31,844 nt of DNA from an uncultured Collinsella sp. Lineage in GTDB: Bacteria > Actinomycetota > Coriobacteriia > Coriobacteriales > Coriobacteriaceae. The stretch's first letter is position 1. Each line of letters starts with the position of its first letter. A model generated the notes under the pieces. That model did no database searches. It saw only the letters and a program-made list of their open reading frames with translations, and had not been told where the DNA came from. Below, one piece after another: positions 8,496 to 16,167 of the stretch. Both the position numbers and the translations under genes were made by a program. Where the stretch lies: NCBI GenBank assembly GCA_902497025.1, contig CABVDJ010000027.1:1-31844 (forward strand), read 5' to 3'.

Positions 8496-9467
8496 ATGAA
8501 GCTTTCTAAGATTGCGGCCCTGTTTATGGTGCCGGTACTGGCCTTGTGTCTTGTGGCGTGCTCGGCACCTGGTGGCAATGCGAGCGAATCTGCAGGCTCC
8601 GATCCTAAGATCGCAGAACTCACTGCGCAGAAGCCGACCAATGCCGACGAGGCTGCCGAGTTGTATGCAAAACTCATGCAGAAGGAGAACGATATCTTTT
8701 CGAGTGATAACGCGCTGTGGGAAAAGGTATTCAATGCGGCAAATAAAGAATCGGCAATGATTGAGGACGGCAGCAATTACGGCGATTTCCTGCTCAAGAC
8801 CATCGACGGCGCCAAGGATGAGTTTACGGCGGATGAGCTTAAGACGCTCAAGGCCGGTGCACAGCAGATCAAGGAGATCGAGGACAAGCTCGAGAGTTTG
8901 GAGAAGGAGTTCCCTGGCTGTGGAAGCACGCCGAGCGCAGGCGAGAGCGTCGACGCTTCGGCCGCTGGCATGACGGCTGGTGCCAATGCTTCGAGCGAGG
9001 CGACGAAGTTCCCCAGCTTTACGGGCAAAGACCTGGATGGCAACGACGTGAGCAGCGACGAGCTGTTCTCTAAGAACAAGGTCACCGTCATGAACTTCTG
9101 GTTCACCACTTGCAAGCCGTGCGTGGGTGAGTTGGGCGACCTTGAGGACCTGAATAAGGAGCTTGCCAAGAAGGGCGGCCAGGTCGTGGGCGTCAATTCC
9201 TTTACGCTCGATGGCAACAAGGGCGAGATTGCAGATGCCAAGGACGTGCTGAGCAAGAAGGGCGTGACATATAAGAACATCTGGTTTAAGTCGGATAGCG
9301 ATGCCGGTAAGTTTACGTCAAATTTGTTCTCGTTCCCGACAACGTATGTCATCGATCAGAATGGCAACATCGTAGGGGATCCAATCGTGGGAGCCATCAG
9401 CTCCGCTGAGCAGCGCGCAGCGCTCAACAAACTTATCGACCAGGCGATTGCGAATAGCGAGCAGTAA
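8496..9467 (+). CDS. TlpA-like thioredoxin-fold lipoprotein
   Basis: The protein has 323 residues. The start at 8496 has GGAGG seven bases upstream; an ATG six bases earlier is too close to it. A lipoprotein signal ends in LVAC, with the modified Cys22. Residues about 35-150 form a charged, helical, otherwise unrecognised domain. A TlpA/AhpC-type redoxin domain follows (FPSFTGKDLDGNDVSSDELF), with the active pair Cys206/Cys209 in WFTTCKPC and the cis-proline region FPTTYVID. It should face outward and reduce disulfides or another thiol substrate. Electrons would come from the upstream membrane polyferredoxin and CXXC peptide, an inference from order. It ends just before a strong terminator, so the three genes form one transcription unit. 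Confidence 0.9.
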   Translation: MKLSKIAALFMVPVLALCLVACSAPGGNASESAGSDPKIAELTAQKPTNADEAAELYAKLMQKENDIFSSDNALWEKVFNAANKESAMIEDGSNYGDFLLKTIDGAKDEFTADELKTLKAGAQQIKEIEDKLESLEKEFPGCGSTPSAGESVDASAAGMTAGANASSEATKFPSFTGKDLDGNDVSSDELFSKNKVTVMNFWFTTCKPCVGELGDLEDLNKELAKKGGQVVGVNSFTLDGNKGEIADAKDVLSKKGVTYKNIWFKSDSDAGKFTSNLFSFPTTYVIDQNGNIVGDPIVGAISSAEQRAALNKLIDQAIANSEQ

Positions 9468-9491
9468 ACAAGCTGAACTATGTATATTGAG

Positions 9492-9519
9492 GAGGTCTCG
9501 GGATTCCCGGGGCCTCTTT
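9492..9519 (+). terminator. Rho-independent terminator of the CXXC/ferredoxin/TlpA operon
   Basis: The stem GAGGTCTCGGG (9492-9502) pairs with CCCGGGGCCTC (9506-9516), using two G-U pairs, around the three-base loop ATT, and TTT follows. It lies 24 bases after the lipoprotein stop. Confidence 0.8.
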
Positions 9520-9542
9520 GATTTCGATTCTTCGAGATCAAA
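9517..9542. repeat. Second hairpin or operator-like inverted repeat after the terminator
   Basis: The arms TTTGATTTCGA (9517-9527) and TCGAGATCAAA (9532-9542) match except for one T-G pair and are separated by TTCT. The TTTGAT/ATCAAA ends resemble FNR half-sites, but the spacing is far larger than a normal FNR box. It lies about 120 bp upstream of a Crp/Fnr gene, so an operator is possible; it could equally reinforce termination. Confidence 0.4.
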
Positions 9543-9660
9543 TCTGCTCTTGTTATGTTCTCGTTTCCAAGAAATGGGAGGCAGCTCATTTATATGCCGC
9601 CGTCCCTTTTCACCTGCATCTTTCCTGCTAGATTAAACCTAATGGGGAAAGGAGCCACAA

Positions 9661-10326
9661 ATGGACGGGATGCAAGATATCGTAAAGAAGTTTCCGTTTT
9701 GGGAGCATTTGTCTGACGACGAACGCGCTCTTGTTTTAGGGCAATCCGCCTTGCGCACCTTTGATGCCGGACAGCTTATTGGCGGCAGCGACAGCTCTTG
9801 CACGGGCGTCTTCCTCATTGTCCACGGCGATATCCGCGTCAGCCTTCTTTCCGAGGAGGGCAAGGAGGTTACGCTGTTTCGGCTCGGTGAGGGAGAATGC
9901 TGCGTCACCACCGCGTCGTGCGTTATTCGGCAAATCTCATTCGACACGCTCGTAACTGCGACACGAGAATCCACGCTCCTCGTTGTTCCTATTGGTGTTT
10001 GCGAGCATCTTGCCAACGTTAATATCCACGTCAAGGTTTTCATGCTCGAAGTAGAGGCGCAGCGCTACTCCCAGGTGGTTCGCGTGCTGCAGCAGATGTT
10101 CTTCAGGCGCCTTGACCAGCGCGTTGCCGACTATCTGGTTGAGCGATGCCGGGCAGCGGAGTCGATGGAGCTCCGGATCACTCAAGACGAATTGGCGCGT
10201 GATATCAATTCTGCTCGCGAGGCGGTGACACGCGTGTTGCGTCGTCTTGCCGATGAGGGCCTTATCGAGGTGAAGCGCGGGCGCATCCTTGTTCTGGATG
10301 TCGACGGTTTGGCGCGCCTGCCGTAG
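9661..10326 (+). CDS. Crp/Fnr-family regulator with cysteine-rich sensor domain
   Basis: The protein has 221 residues, with AAAGGAG ahead of the ATG. Residues about 10-120 form a cyclic-nucleotide-binding-type beta barrel (FPFWEHLSDDERALVLG, VFLIVHGDIRVSLL, GKEVTLFRLGEGE). The C-terminal Crp helix-turn-helix is clear (ITQDELARDINSAREAVTRV, then LRRLADEGLIE). The sensor domain carries Cys47, Cys80, Cys81 and Cys87 (GECCVTTASC). There is no FNR-type N-terminal cysteine cluster, so a canonical oxygen-labile 4Fe-4S switch is unlikely; thiol, persulfide or other redox sensing is an inference. The next genes are a rhodanese and a CoA-disulfide-reductase-like flavoprotein, which it probably controls. 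A dyad at 10395-10407 is a candidate binding site. Confidence 0.9.
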   Translation: MDGMQDIVKKFPFWEHLSDDERALVLGQSALRTFDAGQLIGGSDSSCTGVFLIVHGDIRVSLLSEEGKEVTLFRLGEGECCVTTASCVIRQISFDTLVTATRESTLLVVPIGVCEHLANVNIHVKVFMLEVEAQRYSQVVRVLQQMFFRRLDQRVADYLVERCRAAESMELRITQDELARDINSAREAVTRVLRRLADEGLIEVKRGRILVLDVDGLARLP

Positions 10327-10394
10327 CGATGACTTTGCTGTGGTGCCTATCCGCCCGATGCTCGCTGCTTGCTCTCAAGAAAACCACCCGTATG

Positions 10395-10407
10395 GTGACT
10401 TGGTCAC
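10395..10407. promoter_or_regulatory. Candidate Crp/Fnr-type operator upstream of the rhodanese operon
   Basis: GTGAC-TTG-GTCAC is a perfect 5-bp-arm dyad, resembling the TGTGA/TCACA core of Crp sites but with one base less between the GTGA and TCAC cores (five rather than six). It lies in the 149-bp gap between the Crp/Fnr gene and the rhodanese gene, about 70 bp ahead of the latter. Nothing else was recognised in the gap besides the ribosome binding site. Confidence 0.4.
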
Positions 10408-10475
10408 GGAACCGGCCTATGTCTTCCGGACATACTGGCATCAAGCGATAGGACAAGCGAGCAAAGGAGCTCATC

Positions 10476-10796
10476 ATGGGATTGTTTGATTTATTTGCTG
10501 GGGTGGATATCAACAAAGGTGTTGAGGAGTGCCAGGCGACCGAAGGCGCGGTATTGATTGATGTACGCGGCGCCGATGAGTATCGGCAGGGGCATATCCC
10601 CGGGGCCGTCAACATTCCCCTCGATAGCATCGACCGCGTGCTTGCCGAATATCCAAAGAAGGACGCCCCGCTGTTTGTACATTGCTTGAGTGGTGCTCGT
10701 AGCGGTCGTGCCACGAGTTTTCTCCAGCGTGCAGGCTACAGCAACGTGAAGAACATTGGCGGAATCAATAGCTACGGTGGAAAGGTGGTGCGTTAA
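10476..10796 (+). CDS. Single-domain rhodanese
   Basis: The protein has 106 residues, with AAAGGAG upstream of the ATG. The fold is a complete rhodanese/Cdc25-like domain: VLIDVRGADEYRQGHIPGAV, then NIPLD. The catalytic Cys70 lies in the six-residue active loop CLSGARS. There is no signal peptide, so it is cytoplasmic. Such small rhodaneses move sulfane sulfur between thiols, or act on persulfides. The stop is two bases before the next ATG, so the gene is cotranscribed with the CoA-disulfide-reductase-like flavoprotein, which carries a second rhodanese domain. Together with the upstream Crp/Fnr gene this suggests a reactive-sulfur response. Confidence 0.93.
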   Translation: MGLFDLFAGVDINKGVEECQATEGAVLIDVRGADEYRQGHIPGAVNIPLDSIDRVLAEYPKKDAPLFVHCLSGARSGRATSFLQRAGYSNVKNIGGINSYGGKVVR

Positions 10797-10798
10797 CC

Positions 10799-12490
10799 AT
10801 GAAGGTGGTTATCGTGGGAGGCGTTGCCGGCGGCGCATCGGCCGCGGCGCGCTTGCGCAGGCTTGACGAGCAGGCGGAGATTGTTGTTTTCGAGCGCACG
10901 GGCTATGTGTCCTATGCCAATTGCGGATTGCCATACTTTATTGGCGGCGTGATTGAGGAGGAGTCTGCGCTCACGCTGCAATCGCCCGAGGGATTTTGGA
11001 ATCGATTCCGCATTGCCGTGAAGACGAGTCATGAGGTGATCGCCATTCACCCCGATGTGCATGCGGTTGACGTCCGCAACCTGCTCACCGGCGAAGAATT
11101 TGTCGAGACATATGACAAGCTGATTCTTTCGCCTGGCGCGCACCCGATTCGCCCTGAGCTTCCGGGGATCGATTCGGATAAGATCTTCAGCTTGCGAACG
11201 GTCGAGGACACGCTGCATATCCATGACTACGTACAAGAGCATAGGCCGAAGAGCGCTGTGGTGATCGGCGGCGGTTTTATCGGCATCGAGACTGCCGAGA
11301 ACCTGCGCGACCTGGGCCCTACGGTGACGCTTCTGCAGCGCCCTCGTCAACTAATGAACAACATGGATTACGATATGGCAACGCTGCTTCACACGGAAGT
11401 GCGCGAGCATGGCATTGACCTGCGACTTCGTGCCGACGTGACGGGTTTTGAAGAGGTCGATGGCCGTGTGGTCACTCATGTGGCGGGCGAAGATTCTATC
11501 GTGGCCGATATGGTGCTGCTCGCTATCGGCGTTGTCCCCGAGAGCCATTTGGCAAAGGAAGCTGGCATCGAGCTGGGCATCAAGGGCTCCATTGTGGTGA
11601 ACGATCGCATGGAGACATCCGCTCTCGACGTATATGCCGTGGGCGATGCCGTGCAGGTCAAGCATCAGGTGACGGGCGAGGACGCAGTGATTTCCCTTGC
11701 GGGCCCCGCCAATAAACAGGGGCGTATCGTCGCCGATGTGATCTGTGGCCTAGACAGTCACTATCAGGGCTCGTTGGGCTCTTCGGTGATCAAGGTGTTC
11801 GACTTGACAGCTGCGAGCACGGGAATTTCTGTGAAAGCAGCGCGTGCGGCAGGTATTGATTGCGAGAGCGTTGTGCTGTCGCCCGGATCGCATGCGGGCT
11901 ATTATCCCGGAGCGACGCCCATGACCATGAAAGTCGTGTTTGAGAGGGAAACCTTGCGTCTGCTGGGTGCGCAGATTGTGGGCGTCGATGGCGTCGATAA
12001 ACGCATCGACGTGCTGGCGACGGCAATCCAGGCCGGTATTCGGGCCGATAAGCTCAAGGATTTGGATTTGGCTTATGCGCCGCCATATTCTTCGGCAAAA
12101 GACCCGGTAAACATGGCTGGTTTTATGATCGAGAACGTTGACTCGGGCATCCTCAAGCAGTGGCATTGGGAACAGGAGCCTGATCTGCCGCGCGACGGAA
12201 GCGTGCAGCTGCTCGATGTTCGCACGGTTGGCGAGTATGGTCGCGGTCATATCGACGGCTTTATGAACATCCCTATTGATGACTTGCGCGCTCGCTTGGG
12301 GGAGCTTGACGTGGCAAAGCCTGTTTATGTTATTTGCCAAAGTGGTCTTCGCAGCTACATCGCTTGTCGCATTCTCGCTCAGCACGGTTTTGACTGCTAT
12401 AACTTCTCGGGCGGTTATCGTTTCTTTGCTGCTGTGACCAAAGACCGTCGCGGTAGCGATAACGTGATGCCGTGTGGATTGGAGAAGTAG
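10799..12490 (+). CDS. CoA-disulfide reductase-like flavoprotein with C-terminal rhodanese domain
   Basis: The protein has 563 residues. An N-terminal FAD-binding Rossmann motif (VVIVGGVAGGASAAARLRRL) is followed by the redox-active Cys42 in YANCGLPY. A second Rossmann motif for NAD(P)H follows (AVVIGGGFIGIETAENLRDL), then the FAD-contacting VYAVGDAVQV. The dimerisation domain (AYAPPYSSAKDPVNMAGF) is typical of the NADH oxidase/CoA-disulfide reductase family. Residues about 465-550 are a rhodanese domain (LLDVRTVGEYGRGHIDGF) with catalytic Cys513 in CQSGLRS. Proteins of this fused type reduce CoA persulfides, polysulfide or sulfur with NAD(P)H. It is cytoplasmic and follows the small rhodanese by two bases. 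The call rests on the domain order and the single active cysteine; the exact substrate is not decidable here. Confidence 0.93.
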   Translation: MKVVIVGGVAGGASAAARLRRLDEQAEIVVFERTGYVSYANCGLPYFIGGVIEEESALTLQSPEGFWNRFRIAVKTSHEVIAIHPDVHAVDVRNLLTGEEFVETYDKLILSPGAHPIRPELPGIDSDKIFSLRTVEDTLHIHDYVQEHRPKSAVVIGGGFIGIETAENLRDLGPTVTLLQRPRQLMNNMDYDMATLLHTEVREHGIDLRLRADVTGFEEVDGRVVTHVAGEDSIVADMVLLAIGVVPESHLAKEAGIELGIKGSIVVNDRMETSALDVYAVGDAVQVKHQVTGEDAVISLAGPANKQGRIVADVICGLDSHYQGSLGSSVIKVFDLTAASTGISVKAARAAGIDCESVVLSPGSHAGYYPGATPMTMKVVFERETLRLLGAQIVGVDGVDKRIDVLATAIQAGIRADKLKDLDLAYAPPYSSAKDPVNMAGFMIENVDSGILKQWHWEQEPDLPRDGSVQLLDVRTVGEYGRGHIDGFMNIPIDDLRARLGELDVAKPVYVICQSGLRSYIACRILAQHGFDCYNFSGGYRFFAAVTKDRRGSDNVMPCGLEK

Positions 12491-12862
12491 GGCCTTTTTG
12501 GGCAACTTTGAACGAGGACTGCCGTGAACGAGTGGCGGCTTGGCCGGAAATGAGCGCTTTGCCGCCACTCTTTGGGGTCTGGAGCTGACGTGAGACCGTT
12601 GCCGAAGTCCCGTTTGGAGCCGTTGCGGGACCGGCTTCGCAGCATCGTTGGTACGACCGTAGAGCCGGCTCCTACTCAGGGTCGGCACCAACGCGGGACC
12701 CGGAGCCAATGCAGCACCACAAGTGATCCAATCCTCCAGCTCACTGCCAATTCTCCTGCTAGCGTGTATGACAAAGGTGAGATGGGGTAGGAAAAACGCA
12801 TTACACGCGAGTGATGGGGAAAGGCTGACGTGCCCGTCCCTGTGCGGGGAGGAAGCCCATCG
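12491..12862. other. Intergenic interval without a recognised gene
   Basis: This stretch of about 370 bp separates the flavoprotein from the ABC transporter. It holds the hairpin at 12530-12573, the short palindrome GAGCCGGCTC, and smaller GTCCCG/CGGGAC pairs near 12617-12640. The transporter frame is open upstream to about 12830, but the start at 12863 is preferred. Open frames here encode nothing recognisable. Confidence 0.5.
12530..12573 (+). terminator. Probable terminator after the flavoprotein gene
   Basis: A perfect 10-bp stem, GAGTGGCGGC (12530-12539) with GCCGCCACTC (12561-12570), encloses a 21-base loop and is followed by TTT. The large loop and short T run lower confidence. It lies about 40 bases after the stop at 12490. 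Confidence 0.55.
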
Positions 12863-15800
12863 ATGCTGGAGCTCAAAGGTATTTGCAAAAGGTACGTTAC
12901 CCAGTCGTTTACGCAGGTGGCGCTCGACAGCGTAAGCCTGTCTTTTCGCGATAACGAGTTCGTGGCCATTCTGGGTCCCTCGGGCTCGGGTAAAACCACG
13001 ATGCTCAACGTTATCGGCGGACTCGATCATTTCGATTCTGGCGACCTGCTGATCGACGGTATTTCGACTAAGGATTTTCACGATCGCGATTGGGATGCCT
13101 ACCGCAACAACCGCATCGGCTTTGTTTTCCAAAGCTATAACCTCATTCCGCATCAGACCATTTTGGAAAACGTGGAGTTGGCGCTTACGCTCACGGGCGT
13201 GGGGCATGCCGAGCGCCGCCAGCGTGCGCGCGAGGCGTTGGAGAAAGTCGGCCTGGGCGAGCACGTTAACAAGCGCCCGAGCCAGCTATCGGGCGGACAG
13301 ATGCAGCGTGTGGCCATCGCCCGCGCCCTGATTAACGATCCCGAGATTGTGCTGGCAGACGAGCCGACCGGCGCTTTGGATTCAACGACATCCGTACAGG
13401 TCATGGATCTGCTCAAAGACGTGGCGCGCGACCGCCTGGTCATCATGGTCACCCACAATCCCGAGCTGGCGCACCAGTACGCCACGCGTATCGTCAACCT
13501 GGCGGACGGCAAGATCACCGACGATTCCGACCCCTTTGATGCTGCGAAGGCCACGCGCCGCGAGGCCAAACCTACGCGCAAAACCTCGATGAGCTTTGTG
13601 ACGGCGCTGGGGCTTTCTGCCCGCAACCTCATGACCAAGAAGGGTCGCACGGCCATGACTTCTTTTGCGGGCTCGATTGGCATTATCGGCATTGCGGCGA
13701 TTCTGGCGCTGTCCAACGGCGTAAACGGCTACATCAAAAAGGTCGAGGAGGATACGCTTTCGAGCTACCCGCTCACCATTTCCAAGCAGGATTACGACCT
13801 GTCGTCCATGATGGGCGGACAGGGGGCTGCGGATGACGAGGCGTCCAACGGCGAGGATTTATCCGACGGTACTGGTGGCAAAGCTAAGGGAACCGATAAA
13901 ATTCCCGTGGTCACGGCCGTAAAGGATATGTTTGCGAGCGTTAAGTCCAACGACATGACGAGCTTTAAGGCATGGCTCGATGCCGGTGGCGACGGCATCG
14001 ATAAAGAAGTCAACGCCATCCAGTATGGCTACGGCGTGACGCCAGTTGTCTATCGTTCGAGTAAGGGCGACGAGAAGCCCGTCCGGCTGGTGCCCAACGC
14101 TATGACCGAGGCCATGAGCGGCGGCGCGAGCTCGGCAGCAACGGTGAGCATGGAGTCCATGGGAACCTCGGTCTTCAACGAAATGATTGACGACCAGAGC
14201 CTGCTCGACAGCCAGTACGATGTCGTGGCGGGGCATTGGCCTACGTCTGCTAACGAAGCCGTGATGGTGCTTTCGAGCCGTGGCACGGTGGGCGATTACA
14301 CGCTCTACAGCATCGGTGCGTTGGATATCAATGAACTCAACGATCTGGTTAACAGCGCCATGACGGCTGACGGTGGGGTCGAGACGCCCGAGACCGGCGC
14401 CGACTTTACCTACGACGATGCGCTGTCCACGACGTTTAAGGTGTTGTCGCCGGCCGATGCCTATCGCAAAAACGAAGAGACCGGCATGTGGACTGACATG
14501 TCTGGCGACGCCGACTTTATGGCCGCCAAGGTTGCCGATGGCATCGACGTGCACATTGTGGGCGTGGTGCGACCTAACGAGACGGCCAATGCGAGCGCGT
14601 TGTCTCCGGGCATTGCCTATACGCATGCGCTGACTCGCCAGCTTATGGAGCGCGCCGCCGATTCGCAGATTGTGCAGGAGCAACTCGCCCACCCCGAGAC
14701 GGATGTCTTTACGGGCAAGTCTTTCGATGAGCTGCAGGGCGAGGCCAAACAAGGCGTGGATCTGGGCAGTATGTTCAGCGTGGATGAGGCGGCGCTGAAG
14801 AGCGCGTTCTCGTTCGATACGCCTGCGCTCTCGGGCGCTGCCGGCGGTATGGACCTTTCTGGCATCGACTTGTCCGGGCTGGACATTGACCTTTCTGGCG
14901 TTGGTAAGGACATCGACTTCAGCGACATCATGGCCAAAGCGCCAACCCCAGATTTCTCGGGTATCTTTGACGGTCTGGAACTCACGCCCGAGCAAATGCA
15001 GCAGGTGGGAACGCTGGCCAACCAGCTGTTTGAGGGCTTTTTGCAGTCTGATCAGTTTAAGGCGCTGACACCCGATGATCTTAAGGACGCGTCAAAGCTT
15101 GCCGCCGCGTTCTCGACGTATCTTGAGAGTGATACGGCAGCCCAGCAAATCCTGGCCCAGCTCAAAGCGCTCGGCGGCGATGCCCTGGCCGAGCGCCTGC
15201 AGCAGGCGATGACCGACTATGTGCAAAAGCAGCTGGCTCCGTATCTGCAGCAGGCTATGGATCAGGTGATGAAGGCGATCAGCGAGCAGATAGCGTCGAC
15301 GGTATCGTCCCAGCTTAAAGCAGGCGCGGCGGGGCTCATGGGACAGATGGCTACGCAGATGTCGTCGAGTATTGCCAACTTGGCGGGCGCCATGCGTGTT
15401 GATGCGAGCGCCTTTGCCAATGCCATTCACTTCAACATGGACGTCGAGGACCTGAGTTCGCTCATGATGAGCTATGCCAAGGCGTCGAAGCTCACCTATG
15501 ACAACAACCTGACCACACTGGGTTATGCGGACGAGGCGGACCCCATCTCGGTCAAGATTTTCCCGCGTGACTTTGAGGCCAAGGAGCGCGTACTCGACCA
15601 TATCGATGCGTACAACAAGCAGGTCAAAGCCGCCGGCCACGACGAGCGGGCAATCTCGTACACCGACTACATGGGCATCATCATGGGGTCGGTGACCGAC
15701 ATCGTGAACACCATCAGCTTGGTGCTCATCGCATTCGTGAGTATCAGCCTGGTGGTGAGCTCCATCATGATCGGTATCATCACCTACATCAGCGTGCTGG

Positions 15801-16114
15801 AACGCAAAAAGGAGATTGGCATCCTGCGCGCGATCGGCGCGTCAAAGCGCAACGTGGCCAACGTATTCAATGCCGAGACCTTTATCGAAGGCCTCATCGC
15901 CGGCGTCTTTGCCATCGTCGTCGTGGTGGCTGTGAGCTTTCCGGTTAATGCCTGGGCGCTTGCGGCCAAACAGGTCCCCAACCTGATGAGTCTGCCCGTG
16001 CAGGATGCGCTGGTGCTCATTGCAATTTCGGTGCTGTTGACGGTCGTTGCCGGTCTACTGCCTGCCCGCAGCGCATCCAAAAAGGACCCCGTGGAAGCCC
16101 TGCGCTCTGAATAA
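12863..16114 (+). CDS. ABC transporter ATPase-FtsX/MacB permease fusion with giant extracytoplasmic domain
   Basis: The protein has 1083 residues. ATG at 12863 was chosen because GGGGAGG lies upstream and the ATPase fold begins at once (MLELKGICKRYV). Residues 1-225 are a MacB/LolD-type ATPase: Walker A GPSGSGKTT (38-46), signature LSGGQ (142-146), Walker B IVLADE (162-167), H-loop VTHNP. A first transmembrane segment lies at about 265-287. About 650 extracytoplasmic residues follow, then three C-terminal helices of the FtsX family (about 944-972, 1005-1027, 1042-1062) around ERKKEIGILRAIGASKRNV. The outer domain has a DLSG-type repeat stretch (about 663-703) and a glutamine/alanine-rich, coiled-coil-like helical stretch (about 758-845). 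MacB-type proteins are mechanotransmitters that export peptides, lipids or drugs or drive envelope processes, not classical importers. The gene stands alone, with no membrane-fusion protein nearby. Confidence 0.92.
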   Translation: MLELKGICKRYVTQSFTQVALDSVSLSFRDNEFVAILGPSGSGKTTMLNVIGGLDHFDSGDLLIDGISTKDFHDRDWDAYRNNRIGFVFQSYNLIPHQTILENVELALTLTGVGHAERRQRAREALEKVGLGEHVNKRPSQLSGGQMQRVAIARALINDPEIVLADEPTGALDSTTSVQVMDLLKDVARDRLVIMVTHNPELAHQYATRIVNLADGKITDDSDPFDAAKATRREAKPTRKTSMSFVTALGLSARNLMTKKGRTAMTSFAGSIGIIGIAAILALSNGVNGYIKKVEEDTLSSYPLTISKQDYDLSSMMGGQGAADDEASNGEDLSDGTGGKAKGTDKIPVVTAVKDMFASVKSNDMTSFKAWLDAGGDGIDKEVNAIQYGYGVTPVVYRSSKGDEKPVRLVPNAMTEAMSGGASSAATVSMESMGTSVFNEMIDDQSLLDSQYDVVAGHWPTSANEAVMVLSSRGTVGDYTLYSIGALDINELNDLVNSAMTADGGVETPETGADFTYDDALSTTFKVLSPADAYRKNEETGMWTDMSGDADFMAAKVADGIDVHIVGVVRPNETANASALSPGIAYTHALTRQLMERAADSQIVQEQLAHPETDVFTGKSFDELQGEAKQGVDLGSMFSVDEAALKSAFSFDTPALSGAAGGMDLSGIDLSGLDIDLSGVGKDIDFSDIMAKAPTPDFSGIFDGLELTPEQMQQVGTLANQLFEGFLQSDQFKALTPDDLKDASKLAAAFSTYLESDTAAQQILAQLKALGGDALAERLQQAMTDYVQKQLAPYLQQAMDQVMKAISEQIASTVSSQLKAGAAGLMGQMATQMSSSIANLAGAMRVDASAFANAIHFNMDVEDLSSLMMSYAKASKLTYDNNLTTLGYADEADPISVKIFPRDFEAKERVLDHIDAYNKQVKAAGHDERAISYTDYMGIIMGSVTDIVNTISLVLIAFVSISLVVSSIMIGIITYISVLERKKEIGILRAIGASKRNVANVFNAETFIEGLIAGVFAIVVVVAVSFPVNAWALAAKQVPNLMSLPVQDALVLIAISVLLTVVAGLLPARSASKKDPVEALRSE

Positions 16115-16117
16115 TGC

Positions 16118-16140
16118 GACAAAGGGACAGTTCCTTTGTC
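16118..16140. repeat. Intergenic GGGACAGT palindrome, possible terminator
   Basis: GACAAAGG (16118-16125) and CCTTTGTC (16133-16140) form a perfect stem with a seven-base loop just after the transporter stop. No T run follows. The internal sequence GGGACAGTTCCTTT recurs as GGGACAGTCCCTTT at 28396-28409. Confidence 0.5.
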
Positions 16141-16167
16141 ACGTCCGTTGATATGAGAGAAGAGTAG

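Noticed and set aside
12572..12790. 72-codon plus-strand frame in the gap before the ABC transporter
   Set aside because: No ribosome binding site and no recognisable protein features.
11750..13264. 504-codon open frame on the minus strand
   Set aside because: It lies wholly antisense to the flavoprotein and ABC transporter genes, has no recognisable domain or ribosome binding site, and reflects codon bias of the plus-strand genes.
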